DNA from: Candidatus Bilophila faecipullorum | GTDB lineage: Bacteria > Desulfobacterota > Desulfovibrionia > Desulfovibrionales > Desulfovibrionaceae | DNA: 64,000 nucleotides | Reading direction: 5' to 3' | Assembly: GCA_944326695.1 (NCBI GenBank) | Contig: CALVEZ010000015.1 | Location: 1-64,000 of the forward strand | Shown: one piece after another, positions 1 through 9,017 of the stretch | Position numbering within the stretch: the first letter of the stretch is position 1 | Layout: the number at the start of each line of letters is the position of its first letter | Program-made: the position numbers and the translations under genes | The notes under the pieces: generated by a model | Database searches by the model: none | What the model saw: only the letters and a program-made list of their open reading frames with translations | What the model was told of the DNA's origin: nothing

Positions 1-74
1 TGCAACTGGTCAAGGACGTGACCCAGGTACTCTACCAGATGGCCGTGGCCGTCAAGGTCGCCGTAGGGCTGTAG
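1..74 (+). CDS. C-terminal end of an unidentified protein (partial)
   Basis: Reading frame 3 is open from the window edge and ends in TAG at 72-74, giving 23 residues that finish with the hydrophobic stretch [13 protein letters not shown]. The stop lies 10 bases before kdsA, so it is probably co-transcribed with the capsule genes. In a Kps locus the expected neighbours are export proteins such as KpsD or KpsE, and the tail resembles the end of an SLBB-type polysaccharide exporter. That is a guess from context; 23 residues do not allow a firm assignment. Confidence 0.5.
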   Translation, partial: QLVKDVTQVLYQMAVAVKVAVGL

Positions 75-84
75 GAGAAAAAAT

Positions 85-924
85 ATGGGATTTTTCTTTG
101 AGTTTCAGGGCAAAGCCTTCGGGCCGGTGGATAATAGCGCACCCCTGTTCTGCATTGCCGGGCCGTGCGCTCTGGAGAGCCGCGCCCACGCGCTGGAAGT
201 GTCCGTGGCGCTGAAAGAAGTCTTCGCGGCGGCGGGCGTGTCTTTCCTCTACAAGTCCAGTTTCGACAAGGCCAACCGTTCTTCCGGTTCGTCATTTCGC
301 GGTGTGGGCATGAGCGAAGGGCTGTCCATTCTGGCCGAGGTGCGAGAAAGCGTAGGCGTGCCCGTGCTGACTGATGTGCATACGCCTGAACAGGCAGGGC
401 CTGTGGCCGAAGTGGCGGACATGCTTCAGACTCCGGCCTTTCTCTGCCGTCAGACCGATTTGATTGCCGCCGTGGCCGCTACAGGCAAGCCCGTGAACAT
501 CAAAAAAGGCCAGTTTCTCGCCCCGTGGGAGATGGAGAATGTGCTGCAAAAGGCCAGAACAACGGGCAATGAGCGTATCTGTTTGTGCGAACGCGGCACC
601 AGCTTCGGCTACGGCAGCCTGGTGGTGGACATGCGCGGGCTGGAAATCATGAAGCGTACCGACGCGCCCGTCATCTTTGACGCTACGCATTCGGTACAGC
701 TTCCCGGCGCATTAGGCGACCGCAGCGGAGGACAGCGGGAGTTCGTGCCCGTGCTGGCCCGCGCCGCCGTGGCCGTGGGCGTGGCCGGTCTGTTCCTGGA
801 AGTGCATCCCGATCCGGACAAGGCTCCTTGCGACGGTCCCAACATGCTGGCGTTGCGCGATCTACCGCCGCTGCTGGAACAGCTCAAGGCATTTGACCGG
901 CTGGTAAAGGGGGCAAGGGTATGA
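85..924 (+). CDS. kdsA: 3-deoxy-8-phosphooctulonate synthase (KdsA)
   Basis: Condenses phosphoenolpyruvate with arabinose 5-phosphate to Kdo 8-phosphate, the first committed step of Kdo synthesis in the cytoplasm. The 279-residue protein has the family length and the signatures IAGPCALES (residues 24-32), [12 protein letters not shown] and DGPNML near the C terminus. Cys28 in IAGPC sits where the metal-dependent KdsA class has its metal-ligating cysteine, so this is probably a metal-dependent enzyme (inference from the motif). The stop overlaps the start of the next gene (ATGA), showing tight coupling with kdsB-kdsC. A Kdo gene inside a capsule locus suggests a dedicated Kdo supply for the capsule linker or repeat unit. 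Confidence 0.95.
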   Translation: MGFFFEFQGKAFGPVDNSAPLFCIAGPCALESRAHALEVSVALKEVFAAAGVSFLYKSSFDKANRSSGSSFRGVGMSEGLSILAEVRESVGVPVLTDVHTPEQAGPVAEVADMLQTPAFLCRQTDLIAAVAATGKPVNIKKGQFLAPWEMENVLQKARTTGNERICLCERGTSFGYGSLVVDMRGLEIMKRTDAPVIFDATHSVQLPGALGDRSGGQREFVPVLARAAVAVGVAGLFLEVHPDPDKAPCDGPNMLALRDLPPLLEQLKAFDRLVKGARV

Positions 925-2228
925 AAGCCGTCGCCGTCATTCCGGCCCGTTATGCTTCCACTCGTCTGCCGGGCAAACCCTTGCTGGACATCTACGGCAA
1001 GCCGCTGATTCAGCGCGTCTGGGAGATCGTGTCCCGTGCGCGCGGGCTGGATGGAGTCGTGGTGGCCACGGACGACGCCCGAATCGCCGATGCCGTTCAA
1101 TCCTTTGGCGGCAGGGTGTGTATGACCTCTCCGGAGTGTCAGTCCGGTTCCGACAGGGTACGAGAAGTGGCGGAATCCCTTACCGCTGACGTGTACGTCA
1201 ATGTGCAGGGCGACGAGCCCTTGCTGGAGCCTTCAGCCATTGAAGCGCTGCTGTCCGTCTTCAGGCAGAGCGACAGCGTTCAAGTAGCGACGCTGTGCAG
1301 CCGTATCAGCGAGGAACAGGCCCGTTCCCCGCATCAGGTCAAGGTCGTCCGCGACCACGCGGGAAACGCGCTGTATTTCAGCCGCGCCCCCCTTCCCTTT
1401 GTTCGCGAGAGTGGCGAATCAGCCGTCTTTCTGGGGCATATCGGCATGTACGCCTATAGGGCCGATGCTCTGCGCTGTTTTGCCTCCCTGCCGCCCTCTC
1501 TTCTGGAACATGCGGAAAAGCTGGAACAGCTCCGCTTTCTTCAGGCCGGTATTTCCATCCGCGTTCTGGAAGTGCCGTCTATGGGCGCGGGCGTTGATAC
1601 ACCGGAAGATCTGGAGCGGGTACGCGCCATCATCAACGAGAGAGAACATGCCAACACTGCAAATACTGGAACCGTGGTTGTGGGGAATTTGCGGCGGTCT
1701 GTTTCTGTTCTGCCTGTGGTCGCCGCACGACTGAATCCCGAACTGGCATGCAAACTGCGCAACATCAAACTGGTTGTCACCGATGTGGACGGCGTGCTCA
1801 CGGACGGAGGGCTGTATTACGGGCCTGACGGCGAATGTCTGAAACGCTTTCATGCACGTGATGGGCTGGGAATCAGGATATTGCAGCAGGCCGGGGTACA
1901 GGTGGCTGTACTCTCCGGGCGGGACTGCCCTGCCCTGCGCAAACGACTCGCGGATTTGGGCATTACCGAGGCTGTACTGGGGCAGCTTGATAAACGGACG
2001 GCGGTGTCGGGCATTATGGAGCGCTGCGGTGTTACTGCTGACGAAGTCGCCTTTATCGGGGACGACATCCCGGACATGGAAGTCTTTGACCTGTGCGGGG
2101 TGTCCGTGACTGTGGGAGATGCGCCGGATTATGTGAAAGCCAAGGCTGATCTCGTGCTGGAATGCAGGGGTGGTCAGGGGGCGTTCAGGGACGTAGTGGA
2201 TTTGATCATGCAGCTCCAAAAGGCATAA
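921..2228 (+). CDS. kdsB-kdsC: Fused CMP-Kdo synthetase / Kdo 8-phosphate phosphatase (KdsB-KdsC)
   Basis: One 435-residue protein joins two Kdo enzymes that are normally separate. Residues 1 to about 245 are a CMP-Kdo cytidylyltransferase: N-terminal [16 protein letters not shown], then [11 protein letters not shown] and [11 protein letters not shown]. After a linker, residues from about 280 form a KdsC-type HAD phosphatase, with motif [10 protein letters not shown] (nucleophile Asp288, acid/base Asp290), VLSGRD and [10 protein letters not shown]. KdsC makes free Kdo from Kdo-8-P and KdsB activates it to CMP-Kdo, so the fusion holds two consecutive steps. ATG overlaps the kdsA stop by 4 bp. 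The order matches kpsU in E. coli group 2 capsule loci. No break is seen between the domains. Confidence 0.93.
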   Translation: MKAVAVIPARYASTRLPGKPLLDIYGKPLIQRVWEIVSRARGLDGVVVATDDARIADAVQSFGGRVCMTSPECQSGSDRVREVAESLTADVYVNVQGDEPLLEPSAIEALLSVFRQSDSVQVATLCSRISEEQARSPHQVKVVRDHAGNALYFSRAPLPFVRESGESAVFLGHIGMYAYRADALRCFASLPPSLLEHAEKLEQLRFLQAGISIRVLEVPSMGAGVDTPEDLERVRAIINEREHANTANTGTVVVGNLRRSVSVLPVVAARLNPELACKLRNIKLVVTDVDGVLTDGGLYYGPDGECLKRFHARDGLGIRILQQAGVQVAVLSGRDCPALRKRLADLGITEAVLGQLDKRTAVSGIMERCGVTADEVAFIGDDIPDMEVFDLCGVSVTVGDAPDYVKAKADLVLECRGGQGAFRDVVDLIMQLQKA

Positions 2229-2243
2229 TAAGGAGATATCTTT

Positions 2244-4448
2244 ATGGGACAGGCGGTTACGATTATTATTCCTTTTGGGACAAGCCAAGAGAGACCATAT
2301 ATTGATGAAAGAGTCAAAAATAAAGTTTATGAATTGAAAGGAATTAATGATATTGAAGTTATATTTGTTGAAGGTTTTTCATCAAAACAAAATCCTAATT
2401 TAAAAGAGATAATTGAACAAAATGGGCATATTTATTATAAAGATATAGAACAAACAAGATTTAGTCAGGGAATGTGCAGAAATCTTGGTGCATCATATGC
2501 AAGTTGTAATGTATGTACTTTTTTAGATGTTGATTATTATATATCAAAAAATTCAATAAAAAAACTATTACAATTAATAGAAGTAAAACAAATAGATAAA
2601 AATCCAAATAGATTTTTGATATTACCTTGTGTTTTCTTGACTGAAAACGGAAGCAACTGCCTTCTAAACCAGGATAGAGAGAAATGGGACACCTTGGTTC
2701 AATATGACGTTATTTCTGAAAAGAAAAACTTATCACGTTTTCTTGCTCTCAGCTCAAGCTCTGTAGTCATAAACAGGCATAAATTTCTAGAACTTGGGGG
2801 TAATGATAAGACATATATTGGGCACGGGTATGAAGATTTTGATTTTTCCATGAGATTGTTTAAATCTTGTGGTAATATTGAATATATGCCTAAATCTATT
2901 CAATTCGATGCTCGCTCATGGACTTTTACTGACTATAAAGGATTTAGAGCATTATTATCAGTCCCTGGTTTTGAGGCCCTATTTTATGGAATATATCTCT
3001 ATCATTTTTATCATATTGAACCAAATAACAATGGGTATAATGATAATAAAGAAATAAATCATCAAAAATTCTATTCTCGAATTGAAAAATATAAAATTAT
3101 GTCAGATGGACCTGATCCTCTTTTACATTTTACAGCATTTCAGAAAAGATGTTTGATATTTACTAAAGAAAATTCATCACCTTATAGGTCCTTAAGAGGT
3201 GTTATTCCATATATTGGAAATCTTATTTGTAAGAATGAAGATTCTTTTTTTGAAAATGATAAATTTGATAATACATTTTTTGAAAAATATTTACAAAAAA
3301 ACAGAATAGACACAATAATATTTCCAAATCCTTATGGAAATGAAAAAAGATTAGAAATATATAACTATGTCAGAACTGCTGGTCTTTCATATTTATGCTA
3401 TGACCGTGGAGCTCTTCCTGATTCGTGGTTTTTAGATTCAAAAGGATTTAATTATGATTCTACCTCTTACAGCGAAGATATTTGGAATAAAGAATTAACC
3501 AATGAACAGATTGATATTGTTAATAATTATATAGAGCAAATAAAAAAATCTGATAATTTTCTTGAATCGCAAGGAAGTAAAATTGATAGCTATGAACTAA
3601 AAAAGAAACTTGGTATTCGAAATAAAAAGATTGTATTTATTCCATTACAAGTTGAAGATGACACAGTAATAAAATATTTTACCGAGCATCCTTTTGATTA
3701 TTATGGTTTTGCACAAATAGCAAACAATGCAGCTATAAAACTAGACAAAGAGGATTGGGTTTTTGTTGCCAAGCAACACCCATTAATGAAAAATTTTAAC
3801 AAATCGCAATATCCTAACTTGATTTTTGTTCCTGACGATACAAATATAAACACATTATTAGATATGTGTAATATTGTATTGACAATAAATTCTGGCGTTG
3901 GCGTATATGCAATGATATTTGAAAAACCATGCATTATCACAGGAAATGCATTTTACCAATTCAATGGGATAAATATCAGAGTGTATTCAGAAGACGAAAT
4001 CATAGAATATATTCGCAAAGAAGACTTTCAATTTAATAAAGACAAAATGACAAAATTTATTTATTATCTTTATCAAAATTTTTATTCCTATGGTAAATCT
4101 TATTATAAATCAAAAGAGGAAAATAATCGTATTAGAAGAATTGTCAATTATATAGACTTTTATCGTATAACCATAAATGGAAATACTTATCTTGATGCAA
4201 ATGATATTACAAAACTAAAATACAAAAAAGATACATTATCACTTCGTCCATATATATCCGATATTCAAAAAAAGATAGAAAATAATGAATTGAAATCACC
4301 TGCAAAAACATCACAGGAAAAACATATTATAAAAAATCAAAATATAAAAAAAGAAGTACAATCTTCAAAAATTAAACGTAAAATAAGAAAACTATTTAGA
4401 AATCCAAAGTTGTTTTTTGTTGATATGTTGAAGAATAGGCCAAAATAA
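2244..4448 (+). CDS. Chimeric capsule glycosyltransferase: GT2 domain plus KpsC/KpsS-like domain
   Basis: A 734-residue, very AT-rich gene with a good ribosome site (AAGGAGATATCTTTATG). The N-terminal ~270 residues look like a GT-A family 2 transferase: TIIIPFGTS, the DVD metal site at residues 95-97, and GHGYEDFDFSMRL as acceptor/catalytic region. From about residue 330 the protein resembles the Capsule_synth family of KpsC and KpsS: PLQVEDD near 467-473 (KpsC here has PGQVEDD, KpsS PLQLDAD), VAKQHPLMK, and NSGVGVYAMIFEKPC. KpsC domains are known beta-Kdo transferases, so the second half may transfer Kdo or a related acid; that is inference. The basic, lysine-rich tail may bind membrane. It may be a two-site capsule polymerase. 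Codon use differs sharply from kdsA and kpsC, indicating transfer. Confidence 0.8.
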   Translation: MGQAVTIIIPFGTSQERPYIDERVKNKVYELKGINDIEVIFVEGFSSKQNPNLKEIIEQNGHIYYKDIEQTRFSQGMCRNLGASYASCNVCTFLDVDYYISKNSIKKLLQLIEVKQIDKNPNRFLILPCVFLTENGSNCLLNQDREKWDTLVQYDVISEKKNLSRFLALSSSSVVINRHKFLELGGNDKTYIGHGYEDFDFSMRLFKSCGNIEYMPKSIQFDARSWTFTDYKGFRALLSVPGFEALFYGIYLYHFYHIEPNNNGYNDNKEINHQKFYSRIEKYKIMSDGPDPLLHFTAFQKRCLIFTKENSSPYRSLRGVIPYIGNLICKNEDSFFENDKFDNTFFEKYLQKNRIDTIIFPNPYGNEKRLEIYNYVRTAGLSYLCYDRGALPDSWFLDSKGFNYDSTSYSEDIWNKELTNEQIDIVNNYIEQIKKSDNFLESQGSKIDSYELKKKLGIRNKKIVFIPLQVEDDTVIKYFTEHPFDYYGFAQIANNAAIKLDKEDWVFVAKQHPLMKNFNKSQYPNLIFVPDDTNINTLLDMCNIVLTINSGVGVYAMIFEKPCIITGNAFYQFNGINIRVYSEDEIIEYIRKEDFQFNKDKMTKFIYYLYQNFYSYGKSYYKSKEENNRIRRIVNYIDFYRITINGNTYLDANDITKLKYKKDTLSLRPYISDIQKKIENNELKSPAKTSQEKHIIKNQNIKKEVQSSKIKRKIRKLFRNPKLFFVDMLKNRPK

Positions 4449-4485
4449 TTTTTACATATAAAAACAAAACAGTTAGGAGGTTAGC

Positions 4486-5052
4486 GTGCAGACAGACAGA
4501 CAGACAGTAGATATACCTAAGAGCACTAAAGGAAGAAAAAAGATAAGATTAGAAATTGTAGATAATTCTGCAAATATTAATATTGGTGAGAATTGTAAAA
4601 TTGATAATCTCTATATATATGCTGCAAAACAATCAAAAATAATAATTGAAGACAATTGTCAAATTTCAGGAGAGTTGCGATGTGGATTTAAGTCAACGAT
4701 AATTGTACATAAGAATACAACTTTTGCATCTAATGTTCATATGACAGCTTATGAGAATACGTCTATATTAATTGATGAAGATTGTATGTTTTCTCATAAT
4801 GTTATTATCAGAACATCAGATGGTCATTATATATTTGACGAACAAAACAATAGAATTAATCCATCAAAATCAATAAAAATAGGAAAACATGTATGGGTAT
4901 CAATGAATACTACAATATTAAAAGGTGTTACAATTGGTGATGGAGCTGTAATTGGCATTGGAAGTATTGTTACACACGATATAGATAGTTGTTGTATTGC
5001 TGCAGGCATTCCTGCTAAAATCATTAAAAAAAATATTCATTGGAAAAGATGA
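4486..5052 (+). CDS. Hexapeptide-repeat O-acetyltransferase (capsule), repeat-controlled start
   Basis: A 188-residue left-handed beta-helix acyltransferase of the WcaF/CapG/maltose-acetyltransferase type: repeated isoleucine-led hexapeptides, the active-site region RTSDGHYIFD (probable catalytic His), then IGKHVWVSMNTTILKGVTIG and a C-terminal AAGIPAKIIKKN. It would use acetyl-CoA to O-acetylate the capsule sugar in the cytoplasm. The start is GTG at 4486, chosen because TAGGAGG lies just upstream at suitable spacing. Directly after the start codon lie four and three-quarter CAGA units, so the frame depends on repeat number; the present allele is in frame. AT-rich like its neighbours. Confidence 0.85.
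   Translation: MQTDRQTVDIPKSTKGRKKIRLEIVDNSANINIGENCKIDNLYIYAAKQSKIIIEDNCQISGELRCGFKSTIIVHKNTTFASNVHMTAYENTSILIDEDCMFSHNVIIRTSDGHYIFDEQNNRINPSKSIKIGKHVWVSMNTTILKGVTIGDGAVIGIGSIVTHDIDSCCIAAGIPAKIIKKNIHWKR
4489..4507 (+). repeat. Tetranucleotide CAGA tract at the 5' end of an acetyltransferase gene
   Basis: Four full CAGA units plus CAG follow the GTG start directly. In the present state the frame runs into the acetyltransferase. Removing one unit gives TAG after six codons, and adding one unit gives TAA after twelve codons, so one-unit slippage in either direction would switch the gene off. Confidence 0.85.
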
Positions 5053-5177
5053 TTATCTTTGAAAATTTATATTTTACATTTGTTTATATAATAAGATGTT
5101 AATTAACATTGTAATCGACCTTTAGGGAGGATTGTATGGAGAGTATGACAATTCAAAAATAAAAATATTTATTCACA

Positions 5178-5753
5178 ATGGGGGGGGGGAATGCAATTAT
5201 ATTTAAAGAAAAATTAAAGGTAAATAATCTAATTATAAATTGTTTTGGAGATAATAGCTACATAGAAATTGGAAAAAAATGTTCCTTAAATGGGATTATA
5301 AGGATATCTACAAATTGTAAACTTATTATTGGTGACAATCTATTGTCAGATTATAATAATAGATATTTTCTTGGAGAAGAAACCTCACTAATAATAGGAA
5401 ATGATTGTATGTTTTCTGGAAGGATCACATTTCGCACAGATGATAGCCATGCGATTTATGATGTAATGACAGGGAATCGTATAAATATAGCAAAAAATAT
5501 AACCATTGGCAATCATATATGGATTTGTGAAAATTGTACAATATTGAAAAACACAATTATTCGTGATGGCTCTGTTGTTGGAATGAATATTCTTCTTTCA
5601 AGCTGTATTATTGCAAATAATAGTATTGTATGTGGATCACCATATAGATATATCAGATATAATATCGCATGGGAAAAACCATATGTCAATGGGGATTTAT
5701 TTAAAAAAGGTTTAATAAAGTCTCAATATTGGAGAAAAACAGAGTTTGAATAG
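5178..5753 (+). CDS. Second hexapeptide-repeat O-acetyltransferase, 5' end disrupted at a G10 tract
   Basis: The 191-residue product is a paralogue of the preceding acetyltransferase: IGNDCMFSGRITFRTDDSHAIYD (probable catalytic His), ITIGNHIWICENCTILKNT and CGSPYRYIRYNIAW. ATG 5178 runs straight into ten Gs and has no ribosome site. A good site (AGGGAGG, 5124-5130) lies before ATG 5136, but that frame stops at 5160-5162 after eight codons. In another frame the intervening bases read KIKIFIHNGGG, which aligns with KIRLEIVDNSA of the paralogue. The intact gene would therefore start at 5136 if the A-run at 5155-5159 had six As and the G-run nine. This allele looks switched off or only weakly translated from 5178. 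The alternatives are sequence error or decay. Confidence 0.7.
   Translation: MGGGNAIIFKEKLKVNNLIINCFGDNSYIEIGKKCSLNGIIRISTNCKLIIGDNLLSDYNNRYFLGEETSLIIGNDCMFSGRITFRTDDSHAIYDVMTGNRINIAKNITIGNHIWICENCTILKNTIIRDGSVVGMNILLSSCIIANNSIVCGSPYRYIRYNIAWEKPYVNGDLFKKGLIKSQYWRKTEFE
5180..5189 (+). repeat. G10 homopolymer tract in the acetyltransferase start region
   Basis: Ten consecutive Gs in a gene of about 30% GC. Poly-G tracts of this length slip readily during replication. A nine- or twelve-base tract would join the upstream homologous peptide (KIKIFIHNGGG) to the acetyltransferase frame; ten does not. Confidence 0.85.
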
Positions 5754-5790
5754 ACAGGTAAGCTCATAACATCTTTTTAGGTATTACTCC

Positions 5791-7797
5791 ATGCTCAAGT
5801 ATTTTTCCTCCACCCTGAAACGCAATCAGTCCCTGGGGACGTTTCTGACGCGGGAAAGTCAAGTTGCCGGTATGGTGGTAGTAGGCTGGGGCCACAAGCC
5901 CACAGCGGGCAAGGCCCGTCGCTACGCCGCCCAACACAACCTACCTTACATCGCGCTGGAGGACGGCTTTCTACGTTCCCTTGACTTGGGCTGCAAGGGA
6001 GCGCAGCCGCTCTCTCTGGTGGTGGACCATACGGGCATCTACTACGACGCCGGGGAGCCGTCCGACCTGGAGAACATTCTCAATGCTTCCGGCTGGGAAA
6101 CGCCGGAGCTGTTGGATTCCGCTCGGCGCGCCATGCGGGACATTATCCAATATAACCTGAGCAAGTACAACCATGCTCCTGATGCGCCGGAATGGATATG
6201 GGGAGACATAGCGGCTCCCCGTGTGCTTCTTCTCGACCAGACCGTGGGCGACGCCAGTGTCGCTCTCGGCGGCGCGGATGAAGCTACGTTCCGCACAATG
6301 CTGAACGAGGCATTAGCCGCGTACCCACTTGCCCATGTCTGGATAAAAACGCACCCGGATGTCATTGCCGGAAAAAAACGCGGCTATCTGACAGACTATG
6401 CCGCCGAACGCGGTGTCAGGGTCATCGCTGCGGACTGCGCGCCACTTTCCCTTCTGGCCGGTGCGGACGTGGTATACACAGTCACGTCGCAGATGGGTTT
6501 TGAAGCTCTCATGCTTGGGAAGGAGGTTCACTCCTTCGGCATGCCGTTCTATGCCGGATGGGGGCTGACCAGAGACAGGCAGACCTGCTCACGCCGCCAG
6601 CGGCAACGAAGCCTTGAAGAAGTCTTTGCCGCCGCCTATCTGCTCTATGCCCGCTATGTGAATCCCATACGCGGCGAACGCTGCGACATTCATGATACTA
6701 TCGGCCTGCTGGCCGAACAGCGCAACCAGAATGAGAGCAACCGTCGCTTTCACGCCTGCGTGGGATTTCGCTGGTGGAAGCGGCCTTACGCAAGAGCTTA
6801 TCTGCAATCCACTGGAGGAGAAACGGAATTTTTTCGGGACGGAAAACGTGCCGTCCTTGTGTCTTGGGCTCAGGGCGGTGAAATCGTTGCATGGTCCTCC
6901 GGCGTGGATGCATCGCTGCAAGAGGAGTGCGACAACACAGGCGTGACGCTGGCACGCATGGAAGACGGCTTCATCCGATCCGTGGGCTTGGGATCGGATT
7001 TCAACTGGCCCTATTCACTGGTGGTGGACAGAAAAGGGATTTATTACGACCCGTCCCGGCCCAGCGAACTTGAAGATATCCTCAGCGCCATGCCGGAACA
7101 TCCTGATCGTAACGCACTACTGGAACGTGCCGCCGCCCTGCGCACGCTGATTATGAACAAAGGGCTGACCAAATATAACACGGGGTTCCGTGCCGCTCTG
7201 CCGCCCAAATTTCCAAAAGGGAAAAATATCGTACTTGTGCCGGGGCAGGTGGAAGACGACGCCTCCGTGCGCTGCGGCGGTTTCGGCATGAGCAATCTGG
7301 ATGTGCTGCGGGCCGCACGGGAAGCCAGGCCCGACGCCTTCATCATCTACAAACCGCACCCGGATGTGGAGAGTGGAAACCGACAAGGCGCGATTTCCGA
7401 TGCCGAAGTTCTGCGCCACGCGGATATCATACTCCGTGATTTCCCTATGGGCCGCCTTCTGCCTCTGGTTCATGAGGTACATACCCTGACTTCTCAGACA
7501 GGCTTTGAAGCTTTGCTGCGCGGAGTCAAAGTGATGACCTACGGTGGACCGTTTTATGCGGGATGGGGTCTGACGGAAGACAGACAATCCTTTCCTCGCC
7601 GCAAGGCTCGACTGACACTGGATGATCTGGTGGCCGGAACCTTGCTGCTCTATCCCTCCTATTACGACTGGCAGACGGGAAATTTCTGCCGGGCGGAGGA
7701 TGTCTGTTGCCGTCTGCTTCAGCCGGACGGCCAGATGCGGGGGCGTGTCTGGGCGCGACTTGCCTCTGTCGTGCGTGGCTTACTGCGGAGAATGTGA
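5791..7797 (+). CDS. kpsC: Capsule linker beta-Kdo transferase KpsC
   Basis: A 668-residue cytoplasmic protein made of two homologous Capsule_synth halves. The first has ALEDGFLRSLDLG, LVVDHTGIYYDA, KTHPDV and TSQMGFEALMLG. The second has RMEDGFIRSVGLG, LVVDRKGIYYDP, PGQVEDDA (about 484-491), KPHPDV and TSQTGFEALLRG. Known KpsC proteins are dual retaining beta-Kdo transferases that build the poly-Kdo linker on the lysophosphatidylglycerol primer of ABC-dependent capsules. High GC returns here, so the AT-rich cassette ends just upstream. ATG 5791 is the first start before the conserved region. kpsS follows after 2 bp. Confidence 0.95.
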   Translation: MLKYFSSTLKRNQSLGTFLTRESQVAGMVVVGWGHKPTAGKARRYAAQHNLPYIALEDGFLRSLDLGCKGAQPLSLVVDHTGIYYDAGEPSDLENILNASGWETPELLDSARRAMRDIIQYNLSKYNHAPDAPEWIWGDIAAPRVLLLDQTVGDASVALGGADEATFRTMLNEALAAYPLAHVWIKTHPDVIAGKKRGYLTDYAAERGVRVIAADCAPLSLLAGADVVYTVTSQMGFEALMLGKEVHSFGMPFYAGWGLTRDRQTCSRRQRQRSLEEVFAAAYLLYARYVNPIRGERCDIHDTIGLLAEQRNQNESNRRFHACVGFRWWKRPYARAYLQSTGGETEFFRDGKRAVLVSWAQGGEIVAWSSGVDASLQEECDNTGVTLARMEDGFIRSVGLGSDFNWPYSLVVDRKGIYYDPSRPSELEDILSAMPEHPDRNALLERAAALRTLIMNKGLTKYNTGFRAALPPKFPKGKNIVLVPGQVEDDASVRCGGFGMSNLDVLRAAREARPDAFIIYKPHPDVESGNRQGAISDAEVLRHADIILRDFPMGRLLPLVHEVHTLTSQTGFEALLRGVKVMTYGGPFYAGWGLTEDRQSFPRRKARLTLDDLVAGTLLLYPSYYDWQTGNFCRAEDVCCRLLQPDGQMRGRVWARLASVVRGLLRRM

Positions 7798-7799
7798 CG

Positions 7800-9017
7800 A
7801 TGAGCACCCATCTCTTTCTTCAGGGGCCGCACGGTCCCTTTTTTCGTAGGCTTGGTCGGGCGTTAACCCGACGTGGGGATACTGTCATCCGCGTCAACTG
7901 CTGTGGCGGCGACGTGGTGGACTGGCCCTGGCCCCATACCCGTCTGTTCCGGAAAAAGGCCACTGGCTGGAGCGCCTGGATCACCAGACTCATGGATGAA
8001 AAACAGGTAACGGACCTGCATGTCTTCGGGGACTGGCGGCCCCTGCACAGGGAAGCCGTTCTGCTGGCCAAAGTCCGGGGCATCCGGGTCTGGGCCTATG
8101 AGGAAGGGTATCTGCGACCGGACTACATCACAATGGAACAGGGCGGCGTGAACGGTCTTTCCTCCCTGCTGGGCACCAGAGAAGGCATGGTGGAATTTGC
8201 CGCCCGATGCCCGGACGTTCCTGAAGCCCGGAAAGTCGGCAATCCTCAAACCGTCAAGACATGGCGGGCCATCGCCCATTATGCGGGCACCATCTTTCTC
8301 TGGCCGCTGTTCCGGCATTTTCAGACCCACCGTCCACAAAGCGCCAGCCGTGAGGTCTGGGGCTGGTTTCTGCGCGTGCTGAGCCGTTCCGCACGGAGAA
8401 GGCGTTCCTCTCAGGCCCTTCGGGCCGCGTACCGCTCCCATGCCCCGTACTTCCTCTTTCCCCTCCAGCTTGACGCCGATTCCCAGGTACGCCGCTATTC
8501 GCCCTACAGCGGCATGAAGGAGGCCATTGCCTGCGTGCTTTCATCTTTTGCCCGAAGCGCCCCGCCGGATATCCATATCATCATCCGCAATCACCCGCTG
8601 GATAACGGCCTTATCGACTATGCGGGCTTCATTGCCTCATTCGCTACGGCCTGTGGCATCAGCGACCGGGTACACTTTATCGAGGGCGGTAAGGCGCACC
8701 AGATGATGGACAAAAGCCTCGGTGTGGTGGTGCTGAACTCCACAATGGGGATTTCCGCCTTACGCCAGGGTAAGCCGGTATACTGTGTGGGCACGTCCAT
8801 CTATGCTATGCCCGGCCTAGCGGTGAACAGCGCGGAAATGCCGCTGGACGCCTTCTGGAATGCCCCGCGTGGACCGGAGGATTCCGCCTTGGCGGATTTT
8901 GAGCGGGTTCTTAAGGCCCGTGCCCTGGTCAACGGGAATTTTTATACCCACGAAGGCATCAGTACGGCCGTTGTCGGCGCTCTGCAACGGCTGGACGGCG
9001 ACCCAAGTATGTTATGA
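7800..9017 (+). CDS. kpsS: Capsule linker Kdo transferase KpsS
   Basis: A 405-residue Capsule_synth protein, the single-domain partner of KpsC: FLQGPHGPFFRRLG at the N terminus, EEGYLRPDYIT, PLQLDADSQ (about residue 220), IIRNHPLDNG and NSTMGISALRQGKPV. KpsS is known to add the first Kdo to the lipid acceptor, after which KpsC extends the linker. ATG 7800 is chosen over an upstream in-frame start because it lies 2 bp after the kpsC stop and begins the conserved sequence. It is the last capsule gene here; kpsM/T/E/D homologues are not in the window and would be expected upstream. Confidence 0.95.
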   Translation: MSTHLFLQGPHGPFFRRLGRALTRRGDTVIRVNCCGGDVVDWPWPHTRLFRKKATGWSAWITRLMDEKQVTDLHVFGDWRPLHREAVLLAKVRGIRVWAYEEGYLRPDYITMEQGGVNGLSSLLGTREGMVEFAARCPDVPEARKVGNPQTVKTWRAIAHYAGTIFLWPLFRHFQTHRPQSASREVWGWFLRVLSRSARRRRSSQALRAAYRSHAPYFLFPLQLDADSQVRRYSPYSGMKEAIACVLSSFARSAPPDIHIIIRNHPLDNGLIDYAGFIASFATACGISDRVHFIEGGKAHQMMDKSLGVVVLNSTMGISALRQGKPVYCVGTSIYAMPGLAVNSAEMPLDAFWNAPRGPEDSALADFERVLKARALVNGNFYTHEGISTAVVGALQRLDGDPSML

